Below, one piece after another: positions 26,684-36,611 of a stretch of DNA of 64,000 bases. Under the pieces are notes generated by a model that was not told where the DNA came from, made no database searches, and worked only from the letters and a program-made list of their open reading frames with translations. Source of the DNA: Monoglobus pectinilyticus (GTDB lineage: Bacteria > Bacillota > Clostridia > Monoglobales > Monoglobaceae); NCBI RefSeq assembly GCF_002874775.1, contig NZ_CP020991.1, forward strand, positions 1,493,225 through 1,557,224. Direction: 5' to 3'. The number at the start of each line of letters is the position of its first letter. Positions within the stretch are counted from its first letter, which is position 1. The translations under genes were made by a program, and so were the position numbers.

Positions 26684-27379
26684 TTACTTGCTGTCTGAGA
26701 GCCTATAACCGGCGCCCCAAACAGTTTCTATATAAGTTTCGCTGCTTGCGCTTTCAATTTTTTCTCTTATGCGCTGGATATGGACAGTAACAGTAGAAGT
26801 ATCGCCCATTGCGTCAATTCCCCATACGCGGTCGAACAAATGTTCTTTGCTAAACACAATATTGGGATTTTCGGCTAAAAAAAGCAAGAGTTCATATTCT
26901 TTAACAGGCATTATTATCTCGTTTCCGCCGATAAATACTCTGTGAGAATCCTTATCTATTTTAAGGTCTCGAATTTCTATTACTCTTGCGCTTTTTTTGT
27001 CAAATTCTTCAATGATAGAAAGGTATCTTGTTATATGCCCGTTTACTCTGGCAACCATTTCTGAAATAGAAAAAGGTTTTGTGATATAATCGTCCGCTCC
27101 AACACCAAATGCGCGTATTTTTGCGGATTCGTTGCCGCAATCTGAAATAAAGATTATAGGTATATTCTTTTGTTTTCTTATTTGGGAACATATTAAAAAA
27201 CCGTCAATGGCACTGTTTAAATCTGTTTCAAGAATTATACAGCAATAGTCGTTATCGACTGCCATTTTCAGTCCTTCCTGTCCGCTTTCAGAAATATCGC
27301 AGTCGTATCTGAATGTTTTAAGACAGTCGCTTTCGTATTGTGCCATTTTTCTATCCATGTCAATTATTAAAATTTTCAT
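26684..27379 (-). CDS. OmpR-family response regulator with atypical receiver
   Basis: 231 residues starting at ATG 27379 (MKILIID); the in-frame TTG 12 bases upstream is less likely. Residues 1-120 are a receiver domain and about 135-230 an OmpR/PhoB winged helix (KEYELLLFLAENP, SKEHLFDRVWG, STVTVHIQRIREKIE, VWGAGYRL). Lys101 (TKPF) is present, but the acidic pocket is IDMD rather than DD. The usual phospho-acceptor position before the DG motif (59-60) holds Thr52, with Glu51 and Asp53 beside it. No histidine kinase is adjacent. Phosphorylation may be shifted to Asp53 or lost. Target genes unknown; it lies between the flavodiiron gene and dnaN. Confidence 0.88.
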   Translation of the reverse strand: MKILIIDMDRKMAQYESDCLKTFRYDCDISESGQEGLKMAVDNDYCCIILETDLNSAIDGFLICSQIRKQKNIPIIFISDCGNESAKIRAFGVGADDYITKPFSISEMVARVNGHITRYLSIIEEFDKKSARVIEIRDLKIDKDSHRVFIGGNEIIMPVKEYELLLFLAENPNIVFSKEHLFDRVWGIDAMGDTSTVTVHIQRIREKIESASSETYIETVWGAGYRLSDSK

Positions 27380-27526
27380 AAATTTCACCAACCAATTTTA
27401 TATAATGATTATATCAGCATATCCTTTTATAAGTCAAGAGCCGTCTTATGATTAAATCGGTTCTATATTGCTTATAACCGCCGTGATTTCGGCGTTGAAA
27501 TAGTGGTAAAACTTTTCAAAAAACTG

Positions 27527-27555
27527 TTGCGTCAGAAAAGTTTTTATGGTATAAT
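27527..27555 (+). promoter_or_regulatory. Promoter of the dnaN-recF-remB-gyrB operon
   Basis: TTGCGT (27527-27532), 17 bases, TATAAT (27550-27555), 40 bases before dnaN. I found no TTATCCACA-type DnaA boxes in the 27380-27595 interval. Confidence 0.7.
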
Positions 27556-27595
27556 TATAAAGATATAAAACTAGTGAAATGAAAGGATTTTTCAT

Positions 27596-28714
27596 ATGAA
27601 ATTTGTATGTGACAGAGACGTACTTAACTCAGCGGTTTCTACCGTTTCAAGGGCAGTTTCGTCCCGTTCCAGCCTGGCCGTTTTGGAAGGCGTATATATC
27701 AGGGCCGAGGAAAACGGCCGTGTTACAATAATCGGAAACGATTTAGAAATTGGAATTGAGTCTGTAATTGAAGCTGATGTAAAAGAGGGCGGCGAAATTG
27801 TTATTGACGCTAAACTTTTTGGAAAAATTTTAGCATCTCCTAATGACTCAACTATATCAATTGAAACTAATGAGAAATATCTTACTCTCATAAAAAGCGG
27901 GAAGGCAAAAATTGAAATACCCGGTATAGCTCCTGATGAGTTTCCGGACCTGCCTCAGGTTAGCGAAGACTATTCTGTCACACTGCCCGGAGGCGTTCTT
28001 AAAAACATGATAGAGATGACGAGCTTTGCAGCCGCTAAAACAGATAATGACCCTACGCGTATGGGAGCGCTGCTGAAAATCATGCCGGACGGGCTTTCAA
28101 TGGTTGCTTTAGACGGATATAGGATAGCGCAGAGAAATGTATCTCTGGAAGGAAATTTTGAACCAAAAGAAATGATAATTCCTGAAAAATCTCTAACTGA
28201 GCTTGCCAGAATAATTGGTGATTCAGACGAGGACATAAAGATAATCGCGGCACCTGGACATGCTATATTCCTGCTTGAAACCTGCAAGCTGGTTACTCGA
28301 TTGATTGAAGGAAGCTATACCAATTTTGAACGGATAATTCCAACTTCATTTGAATTGGAACTTGAGTGTCCTACACATCAGATTGCTGATTCTGTAAAAA
28401 GAGCCTCGTTGATAATTTTGAATGATGTAGTTAAAGGTCCTATAAGATTTAATATAACTGACGGAAACATAAATGTTTCGTGTACAACTTCAGCCGGTTC
28501 AGTTGATGACAATCTAAGTGTTGATACTCCGCCTGATGTTGCGCTTGAGATTGGTTTTTACAATAGATATCTTCAGGATGTGTTTAACGTTCTGCGTGAT
28601 GATAATATAATGATGAAGTTTAATAAGAGTATCAATCCGCTTATAATTACTCCTGTTGAAGGCAACGATTATATGTATATGATACTTCCTATCAGACTTA
28701 GAAATGCCGGCTAA
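27596..28714 (+). CDS. dnaN: DNA polymerase III beta subunit (sliding clamp)
   Basis: 372 residues, the normal length, in three similar clamp domains. Start MKFVCDRDVLNSAVSTVSRAVSSR is typical; the C-terminal PIRL motif (MILPIRLRNAG) is the conserved end. The ring-shaped dimer tethers polymerase to DNA. AAAGGA precedes the ATG. recF follows after 11 bases. In most Firmicutes dnaA directly precedes dnaN; here a convergently transcribed regulator gene lies on the opposite strand instead. Confidence 0.97.
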   Translation: MKFVCDRDVLNSAVSTVSRAVSSRSSLAVLEGVYIRAEENGRVTIIGNDLEIGIESVIEADVKEGGEIVIDAKLFGKILASPNDSTISIETNEKYLTLIKSGKAKIEIPGIAPDEFPDLPQVSEDYSVTLPGGVLKNMIEMTSFAAAKTDNDPTRMGALLKIMPDGLSMVALDGYRIAQRNVSLEGNFEPKEMIIPEKSLTELARIIGDSDEDIKIIAAPGHAIFLLETCKLVTRLIEGSYTNFERIIPTSFELELECPTHQIADSVKRASLIILNDVVKGPIRFNITDGNINVSCTTSAGSVDDNLSVDTPPDVALEIGFYNRYLQDVFNVLRDDNIMMKFNKSINPLIITPVEGNDYMYMILPIRLRNAG

Positions 28715-28725
28715 GAGACGGGCTT

Positions 28726-29853
28726 ATGAAATCCAATAAAATCAGGTTAACAAATTTCAGAAACTATTGTGAAGAAGAGATTGAATTTTCTGACGGAATA
28801 AACGTTATATGCGGAGATAATGCCCAGGGAAAAACCAATATTTTAGAAGCGGTTCACATGTTTTCTATGGGAAAATCAAATAGAACCAATAAGGATTCTG
28901 AACTTATAAGGCATGGAGAAGACAAAGCCGATATTTATATGGAATTTTCGTCATACTCTCAGGATAGTTTTTTTGAAATTGAAATGTTTCGCGGCAGGCG
29001 TAAAACTATCATATACAATGATATTCCAATAAAGCGCAACAGCGAGCTGCTTGGCAAATTTAACGTGGTGTATTTCGGTCCGGAACTTTTAGGTCTTGTC
29101 AAAGAGGGGCCAAGGGGCAGACGCCGAAATCTTGATATGCTTATAAGCCAATTGCGCCCAAATTATTTTTCAGCTCTCAGTTCTCTGAGAAAGGTAGTTG
29201 ACAGCAAAAATGCTTTGCTTAAAATGACCTCTCCAAACGAGACGCTGCTTGAAATTATGAATGAAAAACTTATTCAAGTTTCCGCGGAGATAATAAGGTA
29301 CCGAGCTGAATTTATTAGGCGTATTGAAGAAATAGCCAAAGATATTCAATTTGAAATATCATCAGGAGCTGAAGAATTGTCGCTTAAATATATGTCCTGT
29401 ATCGGTCGGTTTTCAACTGACGCAGAGTTTGACGCGGCAGACGTGACCAATAGGCTTAGAGAGAAGATTTCTTCGAGTTATAAACGTGAAATGGAATATG
29501 GAGAGACCATGGTGAGTCCGCATAGGGAAGATATCGTGTTTGAGATAAATAACCGCGATGCGAAGGCGTTTGCTTCCCAGGGGCAGCAAAAAACTATAGT
29601 TCTTGTTGAAAAATTGGCTGAGGTAAAACTAATAAAAGAAGATATAAATGAGACCCCTGTGCTTTTGCTTGATGATATAATGAGTGAACTTGACAGAAAA
29701 CGTCAGAAATTTGTGCTTGCTAATATTAAGGATATGCAGATAATAATTACTTGCACTGATATAGAAGAACTTATCGGAAGCGGAGAGTCTGCTTTTGAAT
29801 CAATAAATAGAATTTTTATAAAGGATGGGAAAGTTGTTAGCAGCCTGTCTTGA
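28726..29853 (+). CDS. recF: DNA replication/repair protein RecF
   Basis: 375 residues. SMC-like ATPase that loads RecA at gaps. IRLTNFRNY at the N-terminus, Walker A GDNAQGKTN (about residues 29-37), the signature segment FASQGQQKT and Walker B PVLLLDDIMSELD are all visible. Second gene of the dnaN operon, with short spacing to both neighbours. Confidence 0.96.
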   Translation: MKSNKIRLTNFRNYCEEEIEFSDGINVICGDNAQGKTNILEAVHMFSMGKSNRTNKDSELIRHGEDKADIYMEFSSYSQDSFFEIEMFRGRRKTIIYNDIPIKRNSELLGKFNVVYFGPELLGLVKEGPRGRRRNLDMLISQLRPNYFSALSSLRKVVDSKNALLKMTSPNETLLEIMNEKLIQVSAEIIRYRAEFIRRIEEIAKDIQFEISSGAEELSLKYMSCIGRFSTDAEFDAADVTNRLREKISSSYKREMEYGETMVSPHREDIVFEINNRDAKAFASQGQQKTIVLVEKLAEVKLIKEDINETPVLLLDDIMSELDRKRQKFVLANIKDMQIIITCTDIEELIGSGESAFESINRIFIKDGKVVSSLS

Positions 29854-29868
29854 GAAAGGTATGAGAAA

Positions 29869-30159
29869 ATGTACCTGCACTTAGGTAAAAACACTACGGT
29901 GGATACTGATGATATAATAGCGATACTTGACCTAGATAATATAACTATAGCTAAATATTCAAGAGAATTTCTCAGAATAGCCGAAGAAGAGGGATTTGTC
30001 AGAAGCGTTACTGACGATATTCCGAAATCTGTTGTATTATGCGAAACAAATAATCAAAGCGTTGTGTATATAACAAATATTTCTTCAAAGGCGCTCGCAG
30101 GCAGAGTAAAACGCACAAAAAACTTTTCAGAATATTCGCTGTACAGCCTTGATGAGTAA
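29869..30159 (+). CDS. remB: RemB/YaaB-like extracellular matrix regulator (DUF370)
   Basis: 96 residues beginning MYLHLGKNTTVDTDDIIAILDLDN, the DUF370 signature, with KSVVLCE and SSKALAGR further on. In Bacillus the related RemA/RemB proteins are DNA-binding activators of matrix genes, and this gene holds the same place between recF and gyrB there. The 15-base spacing to recF and 52 to gyrB support one operon. Confidence 0.9.
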   Translation: MYLHLGKNTTVDTDDIIAILDLDNITIAKYSREFLRIAEEEGFVRSVTDDIPKSVVLCETNNQSVVYITNISSKALAGRVKRTKNFSEYSLYSLDE

Positions 30160-30175
30160 TACTTAAATAAAATAG

Positions 30176-32161
<1,986 letters not shown>

Positions 32162-32176
32162 TTTGGAGAACTTTAT

Positions 32177-32797
32177 ATGATAAAAATAGAATATGCTAAG
32201 GTAATGAATCTTGAGGGCGCTATCCGCGGAGCAAGAAATCCCATGAACAGCTGGGGAAGAATAGACAGCCGCTATAATGAAAATGGCGACTACATTCTCG
32301 GTGAGAATGACCTTTCGCTGGCAATCAGGCTTTGCAGAGCAGGTAGTGACCATAGAAAGTTTATTCGTCAGATATTGGTAAGCGTTGATATAACAGCGCC
32401 GCTTTATTGGTGGAAAGAGTTTGACACATACAAAGTTGGTACCGTGGCTAACTCAACAAGTACGATGCACAAAATACATTCAAAGAAATTTGAACTTTCT
32501 GATTTTTCTTGTGATCATCTTAGTAAAACCGCTCTTGAAGCTTTTACCGCTTATATGGAGTTTATGGAGCTTAAACGCAAACATTTTGTTGAGACTAAGG
32601 ACAAAGCGGATTGGTATGATATTATACAGATGCTTCCGTCAAACTATAATCAAAAGCGCACAATAACTATGAATTATGAGAATCTTCTTAATATGTATTA
32701 TGCGAGAAGAAACCATAAGCTTGACGAATGGCACGCTTATTGTGACTGGATATTGTCTCTGCCATATACGAAAGAGTTGTTTATAAAGGATGAGTGA
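32177..32797 (+). CDS. Conserved protein of unknown function, 3' of gyrB
   Basis: 206 residues; GGAG upstream of the ATG, 15 bases after gyrB and therefore likely cotranscribed. Striking segments are IRGARNPMNSW, LGENDLSLA, GSDHRKFIRQI, APLYWWKEFDTYKVGTVANSTSTMH and MLPSNYNQKRTITMNYENLL. I recall similar proteins in gut Clostridia and phages. The pattern of Arg/His and Ser/Thr residues is faintly reminiscent of flavin-dependent thymidylate synthase (ThyX), but the RHRx7S motif is not present. Cytoplasmic, no membrane segment. Function unknown; a terminator ends the unit. Confidence 0.82.
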   Translation: MIKIEYAKVMNLEGAIRGARNPMNSWGRIDSRYNENGDYILGENDLSLAIRLCRAGSDHRKFIRQILVSVDITAPLYWWKEFDTYKVGTVANSTSTMHKIHSKKFELSDFSCDHLSKTALEAFTAYMEFMELKRKHFVETKDKADWYDIIQMLPSNYNQKRTITMNYENLLNMYYARRNHKLDEWHAYCDWILSLPYTKELFIKDE

Positions 32798-32845
32798 TAT
32801 CACTCTAAAATTGTTACTTTGTAAAGTTAAAAATATCTTTATTTG

Positions 32846-32875
32846 TCCGCAGAGCTGTGATTACAGCTCTGCGGA
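32846..32875 (+). terminator. Terminator of the dnaN-gyrB operon
   Basis: TCCGCAGAGCTGT pairs perfectly with ACAGCTCTGCGGA around a 4-base loop; only a short T-rich tail follows. Confidence 0.75.
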
Positions 32876-32949
32876 TAGTTGTTTACATAAGAATTTTATG
32901 AAAATTTTTAATGTTTTATATTATTAGAATCAAAAGTAAGGAAATGGAT

Positions 32950-35166
32950 ATGGAAAACTGTGAAAAATATATAACTCTGAAAAACCTTGATATAAAAGCT
33001 GAACTAATGTTTGATATGGTACTTAGTTTAAGATATGAGTTTGTTCTTAAAACTGATTTTGTGAAAGAAGCAGCTGACAATGTTTTTGACTTTAATTTGT
33101 TTTTTGATATGCCTAAATCAGCAGTTATAGGAGGCTTTGAATTAGATTACGGTGAATATTCAGTAAAAAGCAATATTACTGAATTTGATGATGAGGAAAA
33201 AAGCGGAGCTTCACGTGTAATTCTGAAGCAGACAGCAGATACGTGCTACAGTTTAAAGATTAATAATTTGCATCAAAATTTTGGAGAATTTAATTTAATA
33301 ATCGAGGCTACAGCGCTTCCAAAGTGTATGGGCAATGACCTTATTTTTGAAATACCGCTTTATTCATCTACTTCGGTGCCACAAAATATTGAATCAGTCA
33401 AAAAACATGTCAGCAAAGCAGAAAATTCTTACTCTGAAAATATAGACGTCTCAATTAGCGTCGCCGTTCCAAACAATAAAGAACTTAAAAGGATGTATTC
33501 GTCAACACACGAATACAATATTCTGCCGATTAATAATCAATATATTATGAAAGATAATAATTATATTGGCAAAAATTTTACAGGCAGCGGAGTAATGTTG
33601 GTTTCAACTGGAAAATCCGGCAGTGTATTTGAGTTGTGTCTGTGTTATGACCCAAGCCGTGAGAGTATTGGATATGTATGCGGGGATGATACGAGCGGTT
33701 ACAGTGCGGTATATCTGATAAGACCCCAGGTGCCGGCACCGGCTGAAAATGCAGATATAATTTACATACTTGATACAGCGGATTCGTCTGCATCATCACA
33801 GAACGTGGCTAAGGCGGCGCTCACTGAATTTTTAAGAAATATGAATCGGTATTCACATTTTTTTATTTCTACGATTAATGGAGAAATTTATTCTAATGAA
33901 TTTTTAGCTCCGACTTTAACGAATATTGCAAAAGTAGAAGAGTGGTTAAGGAATCTTGATTCCTTCGTTCAAATAGGAGAAAAGGCGTATAAAGATGCTA
34001 TACAGAAAGTTTTTGATATATCGAATGGGGCTCAAATTATTTTTATCACGGCGTCAGGATTGCTTTGCCGCTACCATAATCTTCAAAATATGATAATTAA
34101 AAATGTTTACAAAAGCGGTCAAGCTTTTGGTTCAGCCGTTCAGCATGTTGGAAAATCCCAAACAACGTTTAATATAGTATCAATAGGTTCCGGCATTCAT
34201 AATGGATTTTATGAGAAGTTTTCAAGCGAGTGCCTCGGTATATTTGGTCAAATGCACCGCGGACATAATTTTTGCAGCTTTGTTTCGGGTTTTCTAAAAC
34301 GTTTATGTTCTCCGTATTTGTCGAATGTGGTTATATCTGAGTTTGCGCCCGGCACATATTATATGAATCCAAAAAATATAGAAAAATATAGAACAGATGA
34401 ACCAATTATATTGGGTATACGTTCCGCAACAGATTATCCGAGAGAATTTTTAATTGAGGCTGACGGTGGATTTTCTCAGACTGTTAATGTGAACAATATA
34501 GGATATTTGAATCAATCGAGAAATATAGATATGGCATTCGCACGTTTGGCTCTTGACGGAATATATAAGCTGATTTCAAGGAGTGATATAGCTCCGGAGA
34601 CGGTGATAAGATTCAAAAAAAGAGCCGCGCAGATAACAAAGGAGATGAACGTCCTTTCACCGGAAAATAGCTGTAGGGCTGATATTTATACGAAGTATGG
34701 ACATGGCCGCTCAATAGGAAATGTGAATATTGAAATGTCATATTCTTTTGATGATGAGTTCAAAAATGCGGTTACTGTATTCGGCGACAGCAGTCTTGAT
34801 TATAAAACTGTTGTCACAAACATCAGAATTGCGGTCGCGGCATTGCTTGCATGTGTCAGAACAGACGGTTCTGTTTCCAGTTCTTATGAAACCAATTTTA
34901 TCAAGAGGGTCAGAGATACTGCATATGCAGTATCAGCGCTTAAACAGGTATCGAAGTATCGTATTCTTGGTTCAGATAAGAAATTTAATGCGATTATAAA
35001 TAACGCGAATGATTTTGCCTCGAAGAAAAATATTTCTTTATCAGATATACCAATAGTTTTTGACAGCAAAATATTACCTCCTGCACATCCGGTTATTTCA
35101 GCAATGAATGTTGTAGAAATTTCTAGACTTATACTGTCGCTTTTGTCAGGTATGTCGTTAGCATAA
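32950..35166 (+). CDS. VIT/VWA-type protein with degenerate metal site
   Basis: 739 residues from ATG 32950, which lies 6 bases after AAGGAA (other ATGs upstream fit worse). The N-terminal half (about 10-140) has the strand pattern of a VIT (vault/inter-alpha-trypsin) domain. About residues 268-430 look like a von Willebrand A domain, IIYILDTADSSASS at the MIDAS position, where the expected DxSxS is DTADS, so metal binding may be lost. No signal peptide or membrane segment is seen. The C-terminal 200 residues are mostly helical with no known motif. No moxR-type AAA+ partner is adjacent. Probably a cytoplasmic protein-interaction scaffold; function unknown. Confidence 0.7.
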   Translation: MENCEKYITLKNLDIKAELMFDMVLSLRYEFVLKTDFVKEAADNVFDFNLFFDMPKSAVIGGFELDYGEYSVKSNITEFDDEEKSGASRVILKQTADTCYSLKINNLHQNFGEFNLIIEATALPKCMGNDLIFEIPLYSSTSVPQNIESVKKHVSKAENSYSENIDVSISVAVPNNKELKRMYSSTHEYNILPINNQYIMKDNNYIGKNFTGSGVMLVSTGKSGSVFELCLCYDPSRESIGYVCGDDTSGYSAVYLIRPQVPAPAENADIIYILDTADSSASSQNVAKAALTEFLRNMNRYSHFFISTINGEIYSNEFLAPTLTNIAKVEEWLRNLDSFVQIGEKAYKDAIQKVFDISNGAQIIFITASGLLCRYHNLQNMIIKNVYKSGQAFGSAVQHVGKSQTTFNIVSIGSGIHNGFYEKFSSECLGIFGQMHRGHNFCSFVSGFLKRLCSPYLSNVVISEFAPGTYYMNPKNIEKYRTDEPIILGIRSATDYPREFLIEADGGFSQTVNVNNIGYLNQSRNIDMAFARLALDGIYKLISRSDIAPETVIRFKKRAAQITKEMNVLSPENSCRADIYTKYGHGRSIGNVNIEMSYSFDDEFKNAVTVFGDSSLDYKTVVTNIRIAVAALLACVRTDGSVSSSYETNFIKRVRDTAYAVSALKQVSKYRILGSDKKFNAIINNANDFASKKNISLSDIPIVFDSKILPPAHPVISAMNVVEISRLILSLLSGMSLA

Positions 35167-35530
35167 ACTAAGATTATGAATAATCTATGATTCATGTATA
35201 TATCAAGTAAAAAAAATTATTTTAGAATTATTAATCTAAATACAGTGTTTTTAGTAAACATTGTTAAGGTGTGGTAACAGTTTGTGGAAAGGCCGCAATG
35301 AAGTGGACAGAAATGTTAAGGGTATTAATAACAAATGTGGTATGCAAGCATCGGGCGGTATGAATGTAATTACACTTTGCAAGTTTGTGTAAGCCATAAT
35401 GGAAAGACTACAATAAAGTTGGATAAAAATGTGATATAGCAAGCTTCGGCAGGGCTGTGACCACACTTTTTTAAAGTGTGTGTAATACAAATTACTTTGT
35501 ATTGATAAACCTACAATGTCAATAATCAAA

Positions 35531-35697
35531 CTTAGTTGTGATGTACAAACGTAGTTTGCCGCGTAAGGCGCGCAGTCACGGAAAAGTTTATTATTAAAAA
35601 GGATTATGGCAAACTGTTTTAAGTATGTTCACGCTTCGCGTGATATGGCAGTTCACCTAACGAGGTGTGTTTACGCACACAATACATCACAACTAAG
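35531..35697. repeat. MITE-like segment bounded by 14-bp inverted repeats
   Basis: CTTAGTTGTGATGT (35531-35544) and its exact complement ACATCACAACTAAG (35684-35697) enclose about 140 bases, including a partial copy of the interspersed structured repeat. Confidence 0.6.
35624..35681 (-). repeat. Interspersed structured repeat, partial copy R2
   Basis: Read on the minus strand: hairpin GTGTG-cgtaaa-CACAC, core GTTAGGTGAAC, then terminal hairpin TCACGC-gaa-GCGTGA. The CGGTAGG core is missing. The terminal stem corresponds to the wobble-paired stem of copy R1. Confidence 0.65.
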
Positions 35698-36350
35698 CAA
35701 TTTATTGTATGACAACTAAGCTAATTATTGGCATTAAAAGTATATATGACGTTATATGGTTTGCATAACATACACTTTTAATAAAAGTGTAGCCACAATT
35801 GACGTTGAAGGCTATAATAAAACAAATTACCTTGTATCATACCAACCTTTACAGGTCGGGTCACACCTACTGATGTTCACCAAGATATACCCTTAAATTT
35901 TTATCTATTTTTAATTTACAAAAACAAGTTACTTTGTATAATACACTCTTTAAAGTGTGGTCACAGTTACATATCCAATGCTTTCTATACTATATTTTTA
36001 TAATTTTTTATTATAAATAACCATAATATTTTTGTCTAATTCATTATACCTATTTAACACACTTAAAAAAGTGTGCTCACACTTACCGATGTTTACAAAA
36101 AAACACCATTAAATTTTATTCTAGTTTTTTGCTGACGTTCCAGCATACTAATTTAGTTAAATATATTACTTGTACTAATCTATTGCGGAATAATTGGGTA
36201 TTTCCGTTATTTACAGCCGTGTTATGAAAATTTTACATTGTTGGTAATATAAAAGCAAGTATACCGGTGTAAAAAAGTTTTTATATTTTAGATTAGAAAC
36301 GTTATTCATGCTTGAAGATTTTAAAAAATAAAATTTTCTAAAAATTACTA

Positions 36351-36379
36351 TTGACAAGAAAAAGTAATAGTGGTAAGAT
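36351..36379 (+). promoter_or_regulatory. Promoter of the carAB operon
   Basis: TTGACA (36351-36356), 17 bases, TAAGAT (36374-36379), about 230 bases upstream of the carA start. Confidence 0.75.
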
Positions 36380-36385
36380 AGTAAA

Positions 36386-36536
36386 AATGCAAAATAGGAG
36401 AATTGCTCAGAAAGGGGAACGGCCTGATGACTGTAAGACCAAAGTTAATAGTTAACTTTAAAGATTGGTTTTTAGGTTTAATGTTTTTCGTTTCACATTT
36501 TATGAGGGACTCTTATTTTTTAAATATTGTTAATAT
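36386..36536 (+). promoter_or_regulatory. Untranslated leader of carA, possible sensor part of an attenuator
   Basis: About 150 nt without a frame. It contains GCTCAGAAAGGGGAAC near 36405-36421, which loosely recalls the PyrR binding loop (consensus near TCCAGAGAGGCT), and an inverted repeat AAAGTTAA-tag-TTAACTTT (about 36441-36461). Pyrimidine control by PyrR is known for car/pyr operons of Firmicutes, but the match here is partial and the ligand is uncertain. Confidence 0.4.
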
Positions 36537-36580
36537 GGACATTGAGATTTAGTTTTATTTCTCATTTGTCCTTTTATTTT
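36537..36580 (+). terminator. Attenuator-type terminator upstream of carA
   Basis: GGACA-t-TGAGA pairs with TCTCA-tt-TGTCC and is followed by TTTTATTTT, only 31 bases before the carA ATG and inside its own transcript. Confidence 0.65.
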
Positions 36581-36611
36581 GCACATTTGTTAATAAAAAG
36601 GAGCTGATTTT

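Larger units (their letters stand above)
35250..36130. repeat. Field of degenerate hairpin repeats between the VIT/VWA gene and carA
   Basis: About 880 bases without a gene but with at least five related hairpin units. Units read gtgacc or gtgagc, then a hairpin with ACACT/AGTGT-type stems and AAAGT loops, then ATACAAAGTAA-like tails. Examples are 35458-35490 (+), 35940-35965, 36055-36085 and 35845-35885 (-). Several are preceded, on their own strand, by aacatCGGTAR like the interspersed family elsewhere in the window. They lie in both orientations. Confidence 0.65.

Noticed and set aside
27391-27595. Chromosome replication origin before dnaN
   Set aside because: Gene order suggested it, but no clusters of TTATCCACA-type boxes and no dnaA are present.
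32177-32797. Firm annotation as ThyX thymidylate synthase
   Set aside because: The diagnostic RHRx7S motif is absent; the similarity is only an impression of residue pattern.
36386-36470. Purine, glycine, lysine or T-box riboswitch before carA
   Set aside because: None of the conserved core sequences of those families could be found; only a weak PyrR-loop resemblance remained.
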